Shown here piece by piece: positions 19,156-26,368 of a stretch of DNA of 64,000 bases. This DNA is from Streptomyces sp. WAC05374 (lineage in GTDB: Bacteria; Actinomycetota; Actinomycetes; Streptomycetales; Streptomycetaceae), in assembly GCF_004353505.1 (NCBI RefSeq), contig NZ_SMNQ01000012.1, positions 1 through 64,000 of the forward strand, read 5' to 3'. Both the position numbers and the translations under genes were made by a program. The notes beneath the pieces were generated by a model that saw only the letters and a list, made by a program, of their open reading frames with translations, was not told the DNA's origin and searched no databases. Position 1 is the first letter of the stretch, and every line of letters begins with the position of its first letter.

Positions 19156-19858
19156 ATGGCGACGGAACGGGGTTGCGGGGCGGCGGACGGTGGGGCGGTC
19201 GGGGGTTGCGCGGCGGGCGGTGGGGGGGCGGGGGGGGGGGGGGTGGGGGGTGGGGGCGCGGGTGGTGCGGGCGGGGGCGTTGGGGCGGCGGGGGGGGGGG
19301 GCGGGTGGGTGGGGGGGGGGGGGGGGCGGGGGGCGGATGGGGGGGTGGGGCGCGGTCGGGGCGTGCGGGGCGCGGTGGTCGCGGCGGCGGCGATGACGGC
19401 GATGGCCGTGCTGACCGCCTCGCAGGCCCCCGGCGCGGTGGCCTCGGCGTCCCGTGCGGAGCCCCCCGCCGCGCCCGGGGCGAGCGTCTCCGGCGACTCC
19501 CCCTACCGGACGGAACTGCCGCCGCTGCGGGTGGCGGACGCGGCGGACGAGGGGCGGCGCGCGGCGGCGGGCCGGGCACCGGGAGGAGCACCGCAGGACG
19601 ACCACGAGCGTGGTGGGGCCGACCGCGCGGAAGTACCGGGGCGTGGTCAGGGCGTCGGTGGTCGCGCCGCCGGGCGGCGGTGATCCGGCCGTGTCGGTGG
19701 TGTCGGCGTCGCCGGACCGGGCGGTCGTCCTGCTCTTCGTCAACCAGGTCACCACGAGCACGCAGGTGCCGGGGCCCCGGGTGGACTTGAACCGGGTCCG
19801 GATGACCCTCGCGCGTACCGGCGCCGGCTGGAAGGTGAGCGCCGTGGACGCGTTGTAG
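19156..19858 (+). pseudogene. Mce-associated-type membrane protein, disrupted by G tract and frameshift
   Basis: An ATG at 19156 opens a frame that is glycine-rich through the poly-G tract, then contains a membrane-anchor stretch (VVAAAAMTAMAVLTAS) and a linker to about 19560. The C-terminal domain continues in another frame to a stop at 19856-19858. It contains TSVVGPTARKYRGVVRASVV and DRAVVLLFVNQVTTST and ends in ARTGAGWKVSAVDAL. That beta-rich end and single N-terminal membrane segment resemble Mce-associated proteins, although no mce operon is present. Both a frame change and an apparently missing central helix region are seen. Sequence error is at least as likely as true decay. Confidence 0.45.
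19198..19350. other. G-homopolymer-rich tract, probable sequence artefact
   Basis: About 150 bases are dominated by runs of 5-12 G separated by single C or T, like the tracts at 67-161 and 8779-9000. It lies inside the 5' half of a gene that is also frameshifted. The real sequence under it cannot be recovered from this window. Confidence 0.7.
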
Positions 19859-19886
19859 CAGGTTGTAGCGGTGTACAAGCCGCCGA

Positions 19887-19923
19887 GGCGCCTTTCGGGC
19901 CATCGCCCGGAAGGCGCCTTTTT
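19887..19923 (+). terminator. Strong intrinsic terminator upstream of hyi
   Basis: GGCGCCTTTCGGGC (19887-19900), loop CATC, and GCCCGGAAGGCGCC (19905-19918) pair over 14 positions with one G-U, followed by five T. This is a classical Rho-independent terminator insulating hyi from upstream transcription. Confidence 0.85.
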
Positions 19924-19947
19924 AGTGGTCCGTTTTGCGGGCCGCTC

Positions 19948-20012
19948 TTGACAGCCCTCGCCCGCCCCAGGCAATCTTCCGTTAAGCAGAAACGAACTTC
20001 CGCAATACGGAA
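19948..20012 (+). promoter_or_regulatory. hyi-glxR promoter with paired TTCC-N7-GGAA operators
   Basis: TTGACA (19948-19953), 18-base spacer, CAATCT (19972-19977) form a promoter. Directly downstream lie TTCCGTTAAGCAGAA (19977-19991, one half-site imperfect) and the perfect palindrome TTCCGCAATACGGAA (19998-20012), 21 bp centre to centre. The gcl control region has the same two boxes, in the same order and spacing relative to transcription. IclR-type (AllR-like) repressor binding is the likely meaning. Confidence 0.7.
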
Positions 20013-20029
20013 GGAGCGCCGAACCCCTC

Positions 20030-20869
20030 ATGGGATACACGGACCAGCGCTTCAATGTGAACCTGTCGATCCTCTTCACCGAGCTCCCGCTCCTGGAGCG
20101 TCCCGCGGCCGCCGCCGCGGCCGGCTTCACCGCGGTCGAGCTGTGGTGGCCCTGGATCGAGACGCCGACGCCCGACCAGAGCGAGCTCGACGCCCTGAAG
20201 AAGGCTCTGGACGACGCCGGCACCAAGCTGGTCGGCCTGAACTTCTACGCCGGGCAGCTCCCCGGCCCGGACCGCGGCGCCCTGTCCGTCCCCGGTGAGG
20301 AGTCGGACCGCTTCCGCGCCAACATCGACGTGGCCGCCGACTTCGCCGCCTCCGTCGGCTGCAAGGCGCTCAACGCCCTGTACGGCAACCGCGTCGACGG
20401 CGTGGACCCGGCCGTCCAGGACGAACTCGCCCTGGAGAACCTGGTCCTCGCCGCCCGCGCGGCCGACCGGATCGGCGCGACGCTGCTGATCGAGACGCTC
20501 AACAAGCCGGAGTCGCCGCGCTACCCGCTGGTGAGCGCCCCGGCCGCGATCGAGGTCGTCGACAAGGTCAACGCGGCCACGGGCCTCGGCAACGCCAAGT
20601 TCCTCCTCGACATCTACCACCTGTCGATGAACGGCGAGGACGTCGGCCAGGTCATCGAGGCGTACGCCGCGAAGACCGGTCACGTCCAGATCGCCGACAA
20701 CCCGGGCCGCGGCGCGCCGGGCACCGGCTCGCTGCCGCTGGAGGAGCTGCTCGACCAGCTCGCCAAGGCCGGCTACCAGGGCTGGGTCGGCCTGGAGTAC
20801 AAGGCCGGCGACCGCCCGAGCGCCGAGTCCTTCGACTGGCTGCCGGCCGAGGCCCGCGCGGCCCGCTGA
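20030..20869 (+). CDS. hyi: Hydroxypyruvate isomerase (TIM-barrel)
   Basis: 279 residues, xylose-isomerase-like TIM barrel. Interconverts tartronate semialdehyde and hydroxypyruvate. The N-terminus RFNVNLSILFTELPLLERP and the AVELWWPW strand are typical of Hyi. Metal ligands are expected in TLLIETLNKPESPRYPL (Glu), KFLLDIYHLS (Asp/His), GHVQIADNPGRGAPGTG and VGLEYKAG (Glu). It is cotranscribed with glxR 36 bases downstream. AAGGAG (20011-20016) lies 13 bases before the ATG and overlaps the operator, so repressor binding would also cover the ribosome-site DNA. Confidence 0.93.
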   Translation: MGYTDQRFNVNLSILFTELPLLERPAAAAAAGFTAVELWWPWIETPTPDQSELDALKKALDDAGTKLVGLNFYAGQLPGPDRGALSVPGEESDRFRANIDVAADFAASVGCKALNALYGNRVDGVDPAVQDELALENLVLAARAADRIGATLLIETLNKPESPRYPLVSAPAAIEVVDKVNAATGLGNAKFLLDIYHLSMNGEDVGQVIEAYAAKTGHVQIADNPGRGAPGTGSLPLEELLDQLAKAGYQGWVGLEYKAGDRPSAESFDWLPAEARAAR

Positions 20870-20905
20870 CTTCCTTCCGCACCACCAGTTCTGAGAGGCA
20901 CCCTC

Positions 20906-21796
20906 ATGAGCAATCTCCCCAAGATCGCCTGGATCGGTCTCGGCATCATGGGCTCGCCCATGTCCGAGAACCTGCTGAAGGCCGGATACTCGGTCACCGG
21001 CTACACCCTGGAGCAGGACAAGCTCGACCGCCTGGCCAAGGCGGGCGGCACCGCCGCCGGCTCGATCGCCGAGGCCGTCAAGGACGCCGACGTGATCATC
21101 ACGATGGTGCCGGCCTCCCCGCAGGTCGAGGCGATCTCCTACGGCCCCGAGGGCATCCTGGAGAACGCCAGGCAGGGCGCGCTGATCATCGACATGTCGT
21201 CGATCACCCCGCAGACCTCCGTCGACCTGGCGAAGAACGCCGCCGAGAAGGGCATCCGCGTCATCGACGCCCCGGTGTCCGGCGGCGAGGCGGGTGCCAT
21301 CGAGGCCGTCCTGTCCATCATGGTCGGCGGCGAGCAGGCCGACTTCGACGAGGCCAAGCCAATCCTCGAGGCCCTCGGCAAGACCATCGTGCTCTGCGGC
21401 CCGCACGGCTCCGGCCAGACGGTGAAGGCCGCCAACCAGCTCATCGTCGCGGTCAACATCCAGGCGTGCGCCGAGGCCGTGGTCTTCCTGGAGAAGTCCG
21501 GCGTGGACCTCACCGCCGCCCTGGACGTCCTCAACGGCGGTCTGGCCGGTTCCACCGTGCTGACCCGCAAGAAGGACAACTTCCTGAACCGCGACTTCAA
21601 GCCCGGCTTCCGGATCGACCTGCACCACAAGGACATGGGCATCGTCACCGACGCCGCCCGCAACGTCGGCGCGGCCCTCCCGGTCGGCGCCGTGGTCGCC
21701 CAGCTCGTCGCCTCCCTGCGCGCCCAGGGCGACGGCGGCCTGGACCACTCGGCGCTGCTGCGCGCCGTCGAACGCCTCTCCGGTTCGCAGGTCTGA
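20906..21796 (+). CDS. glxR: Tartronate semialdehyde (2-hydroxy-3-oxopropionate) reductase
   Basis: 296-residue NAD(P)H-dependent beta-hydroxyacid dehydrogenase that reduces tartronate semialdehyde to D-glycerate. The Rossmann signature IGLGIMGSPMSENLLKAGY opens the protein. DAPVSGGEAGA is the substrate-binding motif, and GQTVKAANQLIVAVNIQACA carries the catalytic Lys. Second gene of the hyi-glxR operon. With Gcl (32345-34129) it forms the glycerate route of glyoxylate use. Full length for the family. Confidence 0.93.
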   Translation: MSNLPKIAWIGLGIMGSPMSENLLKAGYSVTGYTLEQDKLDRLAKAGGTAAGSIAEAVKDADVIITMVPASPQVEAISYGPEGILENARQGALIIDMSSITPQTSVDLAKNAAEKGIRVIDAPVSGGEAGAIEAVLSIMVGGEQADFDEAKPILEALGKTIVLCGPHGSGQTVKAANQLIVAVNIQACAEAVVFLEKSGVDLTAALDVLNGGLAGSTVLTRKKDNFLNRDFKPGFRIDLHHKDMGIVTDAARNVGAALPVGAVVAQLVASLRAQGDGGLDHSALLRAVERLSGSQV

Positions 21797-21894
21797 GCCT
21801 TCCGGCTCCCCCAGATCTCCGGGCGGTGTCGTCGCTGACACCTGTCCTGTCGCGCCCAGGCGGCGGCGCCGCCCGGAACACCTCAGCTTCACTT

Positions 21895-21935
21895 TCAACA
21901 AACTGTTGACGTGAGCTCGGGGGCGTACTTACGCT
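21895..21935 (+). promoter_or_regulatory. katA promoter with TCAACA-N3-TGTTGA operator
   Basis: TTGACG (21906-21911), 18-base spacer, TACGCT (21930-21935). The palindrome TCAACA-AAC-TGTTGA (21895-21909) overlaps the -35 exactly as at uraD, including the TTGACG that follows. Shared control of catalase and uricase is implied. Confidence 0.68.
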
Positions 21936-21977
21936 CCTCGCACCGCCAGCAGCTCCCGTACGTATCGGAAGGTCACG

Positions 21978-23435
21978 ATGTCGAAGCGCGTGCTTACGAC
22001 CGAGTCCGGCGCCCCTGTCGCCGACAACCAGAACTCCGCCACCGCCGGCGTCGGTGGCCCGCTCCTCCTCCAGGACCAGCACCTGCTGGAGAAGCTCGCC
22101 CGCTTCAACCGTGAGCGCATCCCGGAGCGTGTCGTGCACGCCCGCGGTTCCGGTGCGTACGGCTACTTCGAGGTCACCGACGACGTCACGGCCTACACCA
22201 AGGCCGACTTCCTGGGCGAGGTCGGCAAGCGCACGGACCTCTTCATCCGCTTCTCCACCGTCGCCGATTCCCTCGGCGGCGCGGACGCGGTCCGCGACCC
22301 GCGCGGCTTCGCGGTGAAGTTCTACACCGAAGAGGGCAACTACGACCTCGTCGGCAACAACACCCCGGTGTTCTTCATCAAGGACCCGATCAAGTTCCCC
22401 GACTTCATCCACTCGCAGAAGCGCGACCCGTTCACGGGCAAGCAGGAGCCGGACAACGTCTGGGACTTCTGGGCGCACTCCCCCGAAGCGACGCACCAGA
22501 TCACCTGGCTGATGGGCGACCGCGGCATCCCCGCCTCGTACCGCCACATGAACGGCTACGGCTCGCACACCTACCAGTGGACGAACGCCCAGGGCGAGGC
22601 CTTCTTCGTCAAGTACCACTTCAAGACGAACCAGGGCATCCGCTGCCTGTCGTCCGAGCAGGCCGCCGAGGTGGTCGGCAAGGACGCCAACTCGCACCAG
22701 ACCGACCTGCTCCAGGCCATCGAGCGCGGTGTGAACCCCTCCTGGACCCTGTACGTGCAGATCATGCCGGCGGCCGAGGCGGCGGACTACCGCTTCAACC
22801 CCTTCGACCTCACCAAGGTGTGGCCGCACGCCGACTACCCGCTCCAGCGGGTCGGCCGGATGGTCCTGGACCGCAACCCGGACAACGTCTTCGCCGAGGT
22901 CGAGCAGGCCGCCTTCTCGCCGAACAACTTCGTTCCCGGCATCGGCCCCTCCCCGGACAAGATGCTCCAGGGCCGCCTCTTCGCCTACGCGGACGCCCAC
23001 CGCTACCGCCTCGGCGTCAACCACACCCAGCTCCCGGTGAACGCCCCCAAGGCGACCGTGGCCGACAACTACGGCCGGGACGGCTTCATGGCCACCCGCA
23101 ACGGCTCGCGCCACGACAAGAACTACGAGCCCAACTCCTACGCCGGTCCCGCACAGACCGACGCGGCGCTCTCCGCCCCGCTGGCCGTCTCCGGCCACAC
23201 CGGCACCCACGCTGCCCCGCAGCACGTCAAGGACGACGACTTCTTCCAGGCGGGCGAGCTGTACCGCCTGATGTCCCAGGAGGAGAAGTCCCGCCTCGTC
23301 GCGAACATCGCCGGCGGCCTGTCCCAGGTCTCCCGCGAGGACGTCATCGAGAAGAACCTCGCCCACTTCCACGCCGCCGACCCGGACTACGGCAAGCGCG
23401 TCGAGGAGGCGGTCCGCGCCCTGCGCGAGGACTGA
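21978..23435 (+). CDS. katA: Catalase (small-subunit haem type)
   Basis: 485 residues, cytosolic monofunctional haem catalase converting H2O2 to water and oxygen. The active-site signature FNRERIPERVVHARGSGAYG is near residue 45. The haem-ligand motif RLFAYADAHRYRLG with the proximal Tyr is near residue 335. The small-subunit clade fits the length. GGAAGG lies six bases before the ATG. It follows glxR by 181 bases with its own promoter. Its uraD-type operator suggests the gene is induced with uricase rather than only by oxidative stress. Confidence 0.95.
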   Translation: MSKRVLTTESGAPVADNQNSATAGVGGPLLLQDQHLLEKLARFNRERIPERVVHARGSGAYGYFEVTDDVTAYTKADFLGEVGKRTDLFIRFSTVADSLGGADAVRDPRGFAVKFYTEEGNYDLVGNNTPVFFIKDPIKFPDFIHSQKRDPFTGKQEPDNVWDFWAHSPEATHQITWLMGDRGIPASYRHMNGYGSHTYQWTNAQGEAFFVKYHFKTNQGIRCLSSEQAAEVVGKDANSHQTDLLQAIERGVNPSWTLYVQIMPAAEAADYRFNPFDLTKVWPHADYPLQRVGRMVLDRNPDNVFAEVEQAAFSPNNFVPGIGPSPDKMLQGRLFAYADAHRYRLGVNHTQLPVNAPKATVADNYGRDGFMATRNGSRHDKNYEPNSYAGPAQTDAALSAPLAVSGHTGTHAAPQHVKDDDFFQAGELYRLMSQEEKSRLVANIAGGLSQVSREDVIEKNLAHFHAADPDYGKRVEEAVRALRED

Positions 23436-23453
23436 TCCGGCGACACCCAGACC

Positions 23454-23490
23454 GCGTACGGCTCCTGACGGGAGGTCGGAAGCCGTACGC
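23454..23490 (+). terminator. Hairpin after katA
   Basis: GCGTACGGCT (23454-23463) pairs with AGCCGTACGC (23481-23490), a perfect 10-bp stem with a 17-base loop, 18 bases after the katA stop. No U tract. The rest of the gap (23491-23752) shows nothing I can support: short overlapping frames there have no ribosome site or recognisable product. Confidence 0.6.
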
Positions 23491-23752
23491 AGTCCGCACC
23501 GCGGGCCCGGATGAGGGGTGGCCAACGGTACGGACAGCGTGAGGACCGCGGCGGCGAGCGTGCCAGTGCGGTGGTAAGGAATCCCGGCCACCTTCTTGAC
23601 CTGAAGGAAGGCCCGGCCGGAACTCCGTCGCCGCCGCCGCGGTCCCAGCGCCACCACCTCCCCCCTGCACCCCCGTCCGGCGGCGCGAACGTCCTGTCGC
23701 ACCAGCCTCGCACCGTCGGACGGTCACAACTTCACACCAACAGAAGAAGCCG

Positions 23753-23793
23753 GGGCGCGGAGTTGGGGTTTACGGTCCCCCAACTCCGCGCCC
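23753..23793. terminator. 16-bp perfect hairpin upstream of the HAD gene
   Basis: GGGCGCGGAGTTGGGG (23753-23768) pairs perfectly with CCCCAACTCCGCGCCC (23778-23793) around a 9-base loop, followed by TTCCTC. It lies about 105 bases before the HAD gene at the left edge of the accessory segment. It may be a terminator or the end of an integrated segment. Confidence 0.5.
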
Positions 23794-23885
23794 TTCCTCA
23801 TGGCCGTGACCTGCGAGTCCGGCACCGCACCAGCGCCCCTCCCAGCCTTCGGGGCGCTTTCACCTGCCGGGGCCCTGATCCCCCC

Positions 23886-23898
23886 TAGGCTGTCCGGC
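23886..23898 (+). promoter_or_regulatory. Leaderless-type -10 element of the HAD gene
   Basis: TAGGCT (23886-23891) is followed after exactly seven bases by the ATG at 23899, with no ribosome site between. This is the arrangement of leaderless actinobacterial transcripts. The same TANNNT-N7-ATG layout precedes the genes starting at 28710 and 41720 (minus strand). Confidence 0.55.
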
Positions 23899-24546
23899 AT
23901 GATTCGCGCGGTAGCCCTGGACATTGGCGAGACCCTCGTACGAGATGACCGGTACTGGGCTTCCTGGGCCGACTGGCTCGACGTCCCCCGCCACACCCTT
24001 GCCGCACTCGTCGGCGCCGTCGTCGCACAAGGCCGCGACAACGCTGACGCTCTGCGCTTGCTGCGCCCAGGCATCGACGTCGCCGCCGAGTACCGCGCCC
24101 GCGAAGCTGCGGGCCGCGGCGAGCACCTCGACGAGACCGATCTGTACAAGGACGTCCGCCCCGCCCTCGCCGCGCTCCGCGACGCAGGTGTACGGGTCGT
24201 CATCGCGGGTAACCAGACGCGCCGCGCGGGTGAGCTGCTGCGCGCGCTGGACCTGCCGGCCGATCTGGTGGTCACCTCCGGAGAGTGGGGCTGCGCCAAG
24301 CCGGACGTTGAGTTCTTCGCCCGGGTCGTCGACGCCGGCAAGGCGCTGCCGCACGAAACCCTGTACGTCGGCGATCATCCCGCGAACGACGTCCATCCCG
24401 CCCGCGACGCGGGACTGCGGACCGCTCATCTACGTCGCGGCCCGTGGGGGTACCTGTGGGCCGACGACCCCGCCGTGCGGGCTGCGGCCGACCACCACAT
24501 CGACTCGCTGCACGACCTGCTCGCCATCGTCCGAGGCTCGGCATGA
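23899..24546 (+). CDS. HAD-superfamily hydrolase
   Basis: 215 residues from the ATG at 23899. Haloacid dehalogenase-like phosphatase fold. Motif I is VALDIGETLV, in which the usual DxD nucleophile pair reads D-I-G, so the second Asp is Gly. Motif II is VVIAGNQT (Asn instead of Ser/Thr is tolerated). Motif III/IV is KPDVEFFARVV with LYVGDHPANDVHPARDAG. The DIG first motif is unusual for a phosphatase, because the second Asp normally acts as acid/base, so activity may be reduced or different. It overlaps the XRE gene by ATGA. Substrate unknown. Confidence 0.8.
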   Translation: MIRAVALDIGETLVRDDRYWASWADWLDVPRHTLAALVGAVVAQGRDNADALRLLRPGIDVAAEYRAREAAGRGEHLDETDLYKDVRPALAALRDAGVRVVIAGNQTRRAGELLRALDLPADLVVTSGEWGCAKPDVEFFARVVDAGKALPHETLYVGDHPANDVHPARDAGLRTAHLRRGPWGYLWADDPAVRAAADHHIDSLHDLLAIVRGSA

Positions 24547-25724
24547 CCGCCGGCCGTGCCGGCCTCGGCCGCAGAGTCGCCTGCTTCCGCAGCATCGCCC
24601 GGCCACGGATGACGCAGCAGCGGCTCGCCGACCGGGCGGGCGTCGCGCTGGGCACGATCCGGAAGATCGAGCGCGGCGAGCGGGCCGCGAGCCCGCGCAT
24701 GCTCGAAACCCTGGCCGACGCCCTCGGCGTCGACGTACCCCGGCTCCTCGGCGACGCCACCGCCACGTGCGCCGTGCGCGACGCCCTGCCGGCGATTTCC
24801 GACGCCATCGCGGTCTACGACATCCCGACCGACGGCCCCGTCCGCCCCTTGTCCCGGCTGGCCGGCGACGTGCAGCAGTGCACCGCGTGGCGCCTCGCCG
24901 CTCAGTACAAGCGGGTCGCGCACGCTGCCCCCGACCTGGTGCCCGAACTCGCCCGCGCGTTACACCAGGCGGATGAGGCGGACATCGAGCAGGTGGCGGC
25001 CCTGCTGGTGTCCGCGTACCGCAGCGTCGACGCCACCGCGTACAAGTACGGCGCCCGGGATCTCTCGGCGCGACTCATCGAACTCATGCGGTGGGCGGCC
25101 GCGCGATGCAGCGACCCTCTCGTCGCGGCGACCGTCGCCTACGTGCGGACCGAGATCTTTTTCGCCGCCCGCGCGCACCGGGCCGGCCTGGCAGCGCTCG
25201 AAACCGCCATCGACCGCGCTCCAGCCCCGACCGGCCCGGCGACGGCCGCCGCCCGTGGGGCGCTGCACATGCGGGCAGCCGTCATCGCCGCGCGCGCCGG
25301 CGACGCCACAGCGGCCCGCGTGCACCTCGCCGAGGCGGAGCGGCTCACCGAGCACGCCCCGGAGGGGCTTTACGGGGGCACGGCGTTCGGCCCGGACTCG
25401 GTGCGCGTCCACCGAGTGGCCGTGGCCGTGAGTCTCGGCGGTGACCACGTCGGCGAGGCGCTGGCCGCTGCCCACGCGTGGAAACCACCCACCGACATGC
25501 CGGCCGAGCGCCGCAGCGGGTTCTACATCGAGCTCGCCCGGGCGCAGCTCTGGGCCGGGCGGCCGGGTTACGCGTTCGAGTCGCTCACGGCCGCACGGCG
25601 CATTGCCCCGCTGCACACGCGCGAGCACCCATGGGTGCGTCACGACGTCGCCACCCTGCGGAGGCTGCGGCGCGGCGCGGCCCCGGCGCTCACGGCGTTC
25701 GCCGAGTGGTGCCACGCCGTCTGA
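24543..25724 (+). CDS. XRE-family regulator with TPR-like C-terminus, TTA codon
   Basis: 393 residues. An N-terminal Cro/C1-type HTH (MTQQRLADRAGVALGTIRKI, residues 23-42, then ERGERAASP) is followed by about 300 residues of alpha-helical repeats (AGLAALETAIDRAPAP, AARVHLAEAERLTEHAP) resembling the TPR domains of peptide- or ligand-sensing regulators. Codon 140 is TTA (24960-24962), so translation should depend on the bldA leucyl-tRNA and be tied to development. The start overlaps the HAD stop (ATGA). It heads a run of three tiny ORFs and the methyltransferase, which it may regulate. A small 7-bp hairpin (25728-25746) follows the stop. Confidence 0.82.
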   Translation: MTAGRAGLGRRVACFRSIARPRMTQQRLADRAGVALGTIRKIERGERAASPRMLETLADALGVDVPRLLGDATATCAVRDALPAISDAIAVYDIPTDGPVRPLSRLAGDVQQCTAWRLAAQYKRVAHAAPDLVPELARALHQADEADIEQVAALLVSAYRSVDATAYKYGARDLSARLIELMRWAAARCSDPLVAATVAYVRTEIFFAARAHRAGLAALETAIDRAPAPTGPATAAARGALHMRAAVIAARAGDATAARVHLAEAERLTEHAPEGLYGGTAFGPDSVRVHRVAVAVSLGGDHVGEALAAAHAWKPPTDMPAERRSGFYIELARAQLWAGRPGYAFESLTAARRIAPLHTREHPWVRHDVATLRRLRRGAAPALTAFAEWCHAV

Positions 25725-25778
25725 GAGGTACCCCCCGCCGGGGTACTTCCGCCCGGGTGACCGGGACAACATCCATCC

Positions 25779-25970
25779 ATGAGTGATAGCCGAGTCGTCG
25801 TTGTCGACGGGCCCGTAAGCATCGCGCGCTCGCATGGCGAGGCGTACGTGAGAGCGTTGGAGAGGACGTCCGGCCCCGGCCACCCGCTGTACGCGCACCG
25901 GGCCTGCGCCACCGAGCACCGGGTGCGAGCGCTGTACGAGGTCCTGCCGACCCCGGAGCCCGCGCCGTGA
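25779..25970 (+). CDS. Small protein, 63 residues, unknown
   Basis: Begins MSDSRVVVVDGPVSIARSHG. Acidic/basic mixed, no membrane segment and no Cys pair. No ribosome site is visible before the ATG. The stop overlaps the next small ORF by GTGA, which argues that both are translated. No family recognised. It may be a small partner of the neighbouring regulator or methyltransferase. Confidence 0.5.
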   Translation: MSDSRVVVVDGPVSIARSHGEAYVRALERTSGPGHPLYAHRACATEHRVRALYEVLPTPEPAP

Positions 25971-26140
25971 GCGCCCGCTGCGCCCACTGCGGCTCCGGTG
26001 AGCACGTCCTCGTCGTCGCCGTGCGAGAGGGCCAGGACGTGTGGGCCTGCCGCGCGCACGCGCGCAAGCTCGCCGCGCCCGTCGACGACGAACTCGCCGC
26101 CCTGGCCTACTACCAGAGCCGGCGTCGCGGCACCCGCTGA
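25967..26140 (+). CDS. Small CxxC/CxxH putative zinc-binding protein, 57 residues
   Basis: Starts with a GTG inside the previous stop (GTGA overlap). C5-x2-C8 (CAHC) and C28-x2-H31 (CRAH) form a plausible single zinc-finger or treble-clef-like site. The C-terminal half is helical (DDELAALAYYQSRRR). It is too short for an enzyme. DNA, RNA or protein binding is possible. It sits between the regulator and the precursor-like peptide upstream of the methyltransferase. Confidence 0.5.
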   Translation: MSARCAHCGSGEHVLVVAVREGQDVWACRAHARKLAAPVDDELAALAYYQSRRRGTR

Positions 26141-26238
26141 ACTCCGCCCGCTGCCCACGACCGACGGCGGGGGCGGCGCGGCGGGCGGGCACCACCACCC
26201 CGCCACCATCCGGCAGCACCTACGCGGGAGGTACGCAG

Positions 26239-26367
26239 ATGAGCAGCACCACGAGCGCCGACGGCGGCAAGCACGGCGGCGAGCCGTCCGACAAGCCCTG
26301 GACCCCGCCGCCCTCCCCGCCGTCCCCCGACGGGTCCGGCCCGAGCAAGCACACCGACGGGAGCTGA
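26239..26367 (+). CDS. 42-residue Asp-Gly/Pro-rich peptide, candidate methyltransferase substrate
   Basis: The ATG at 26239 has GGGAGG seven bases upstream, the best ribosome site in this segment. The peptide has three Asp-Gly pairs (residues 8-9, 31-32, 40-41) and a Trp followed by a Pro/Ser-rich block (KPWTPPPSPPSP). It has no signal peptide and no Cys. Its stop is one base before the GTG of the PIMT-like gene, so translation is coupled. Asp-Gly is the sequence most prone to aspartimide formation, the product of PIMT-family maturases in imiditides and related RiPPs. That it is such a precursor is inference. Confidence 0.55.
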   Translation: MSSTTSADGGKHGGEPSDKPWTPPPSPPSPDGSGPSKHTDGS

Positions 26368-26368
26368 T

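Noticed and set aside
23511..23888. 125-codon plus-strand frame between katA and the HAD gene
   Set aside because: No ribosome site, crosses a strong hairpin, and composition is unlike coding sequence.
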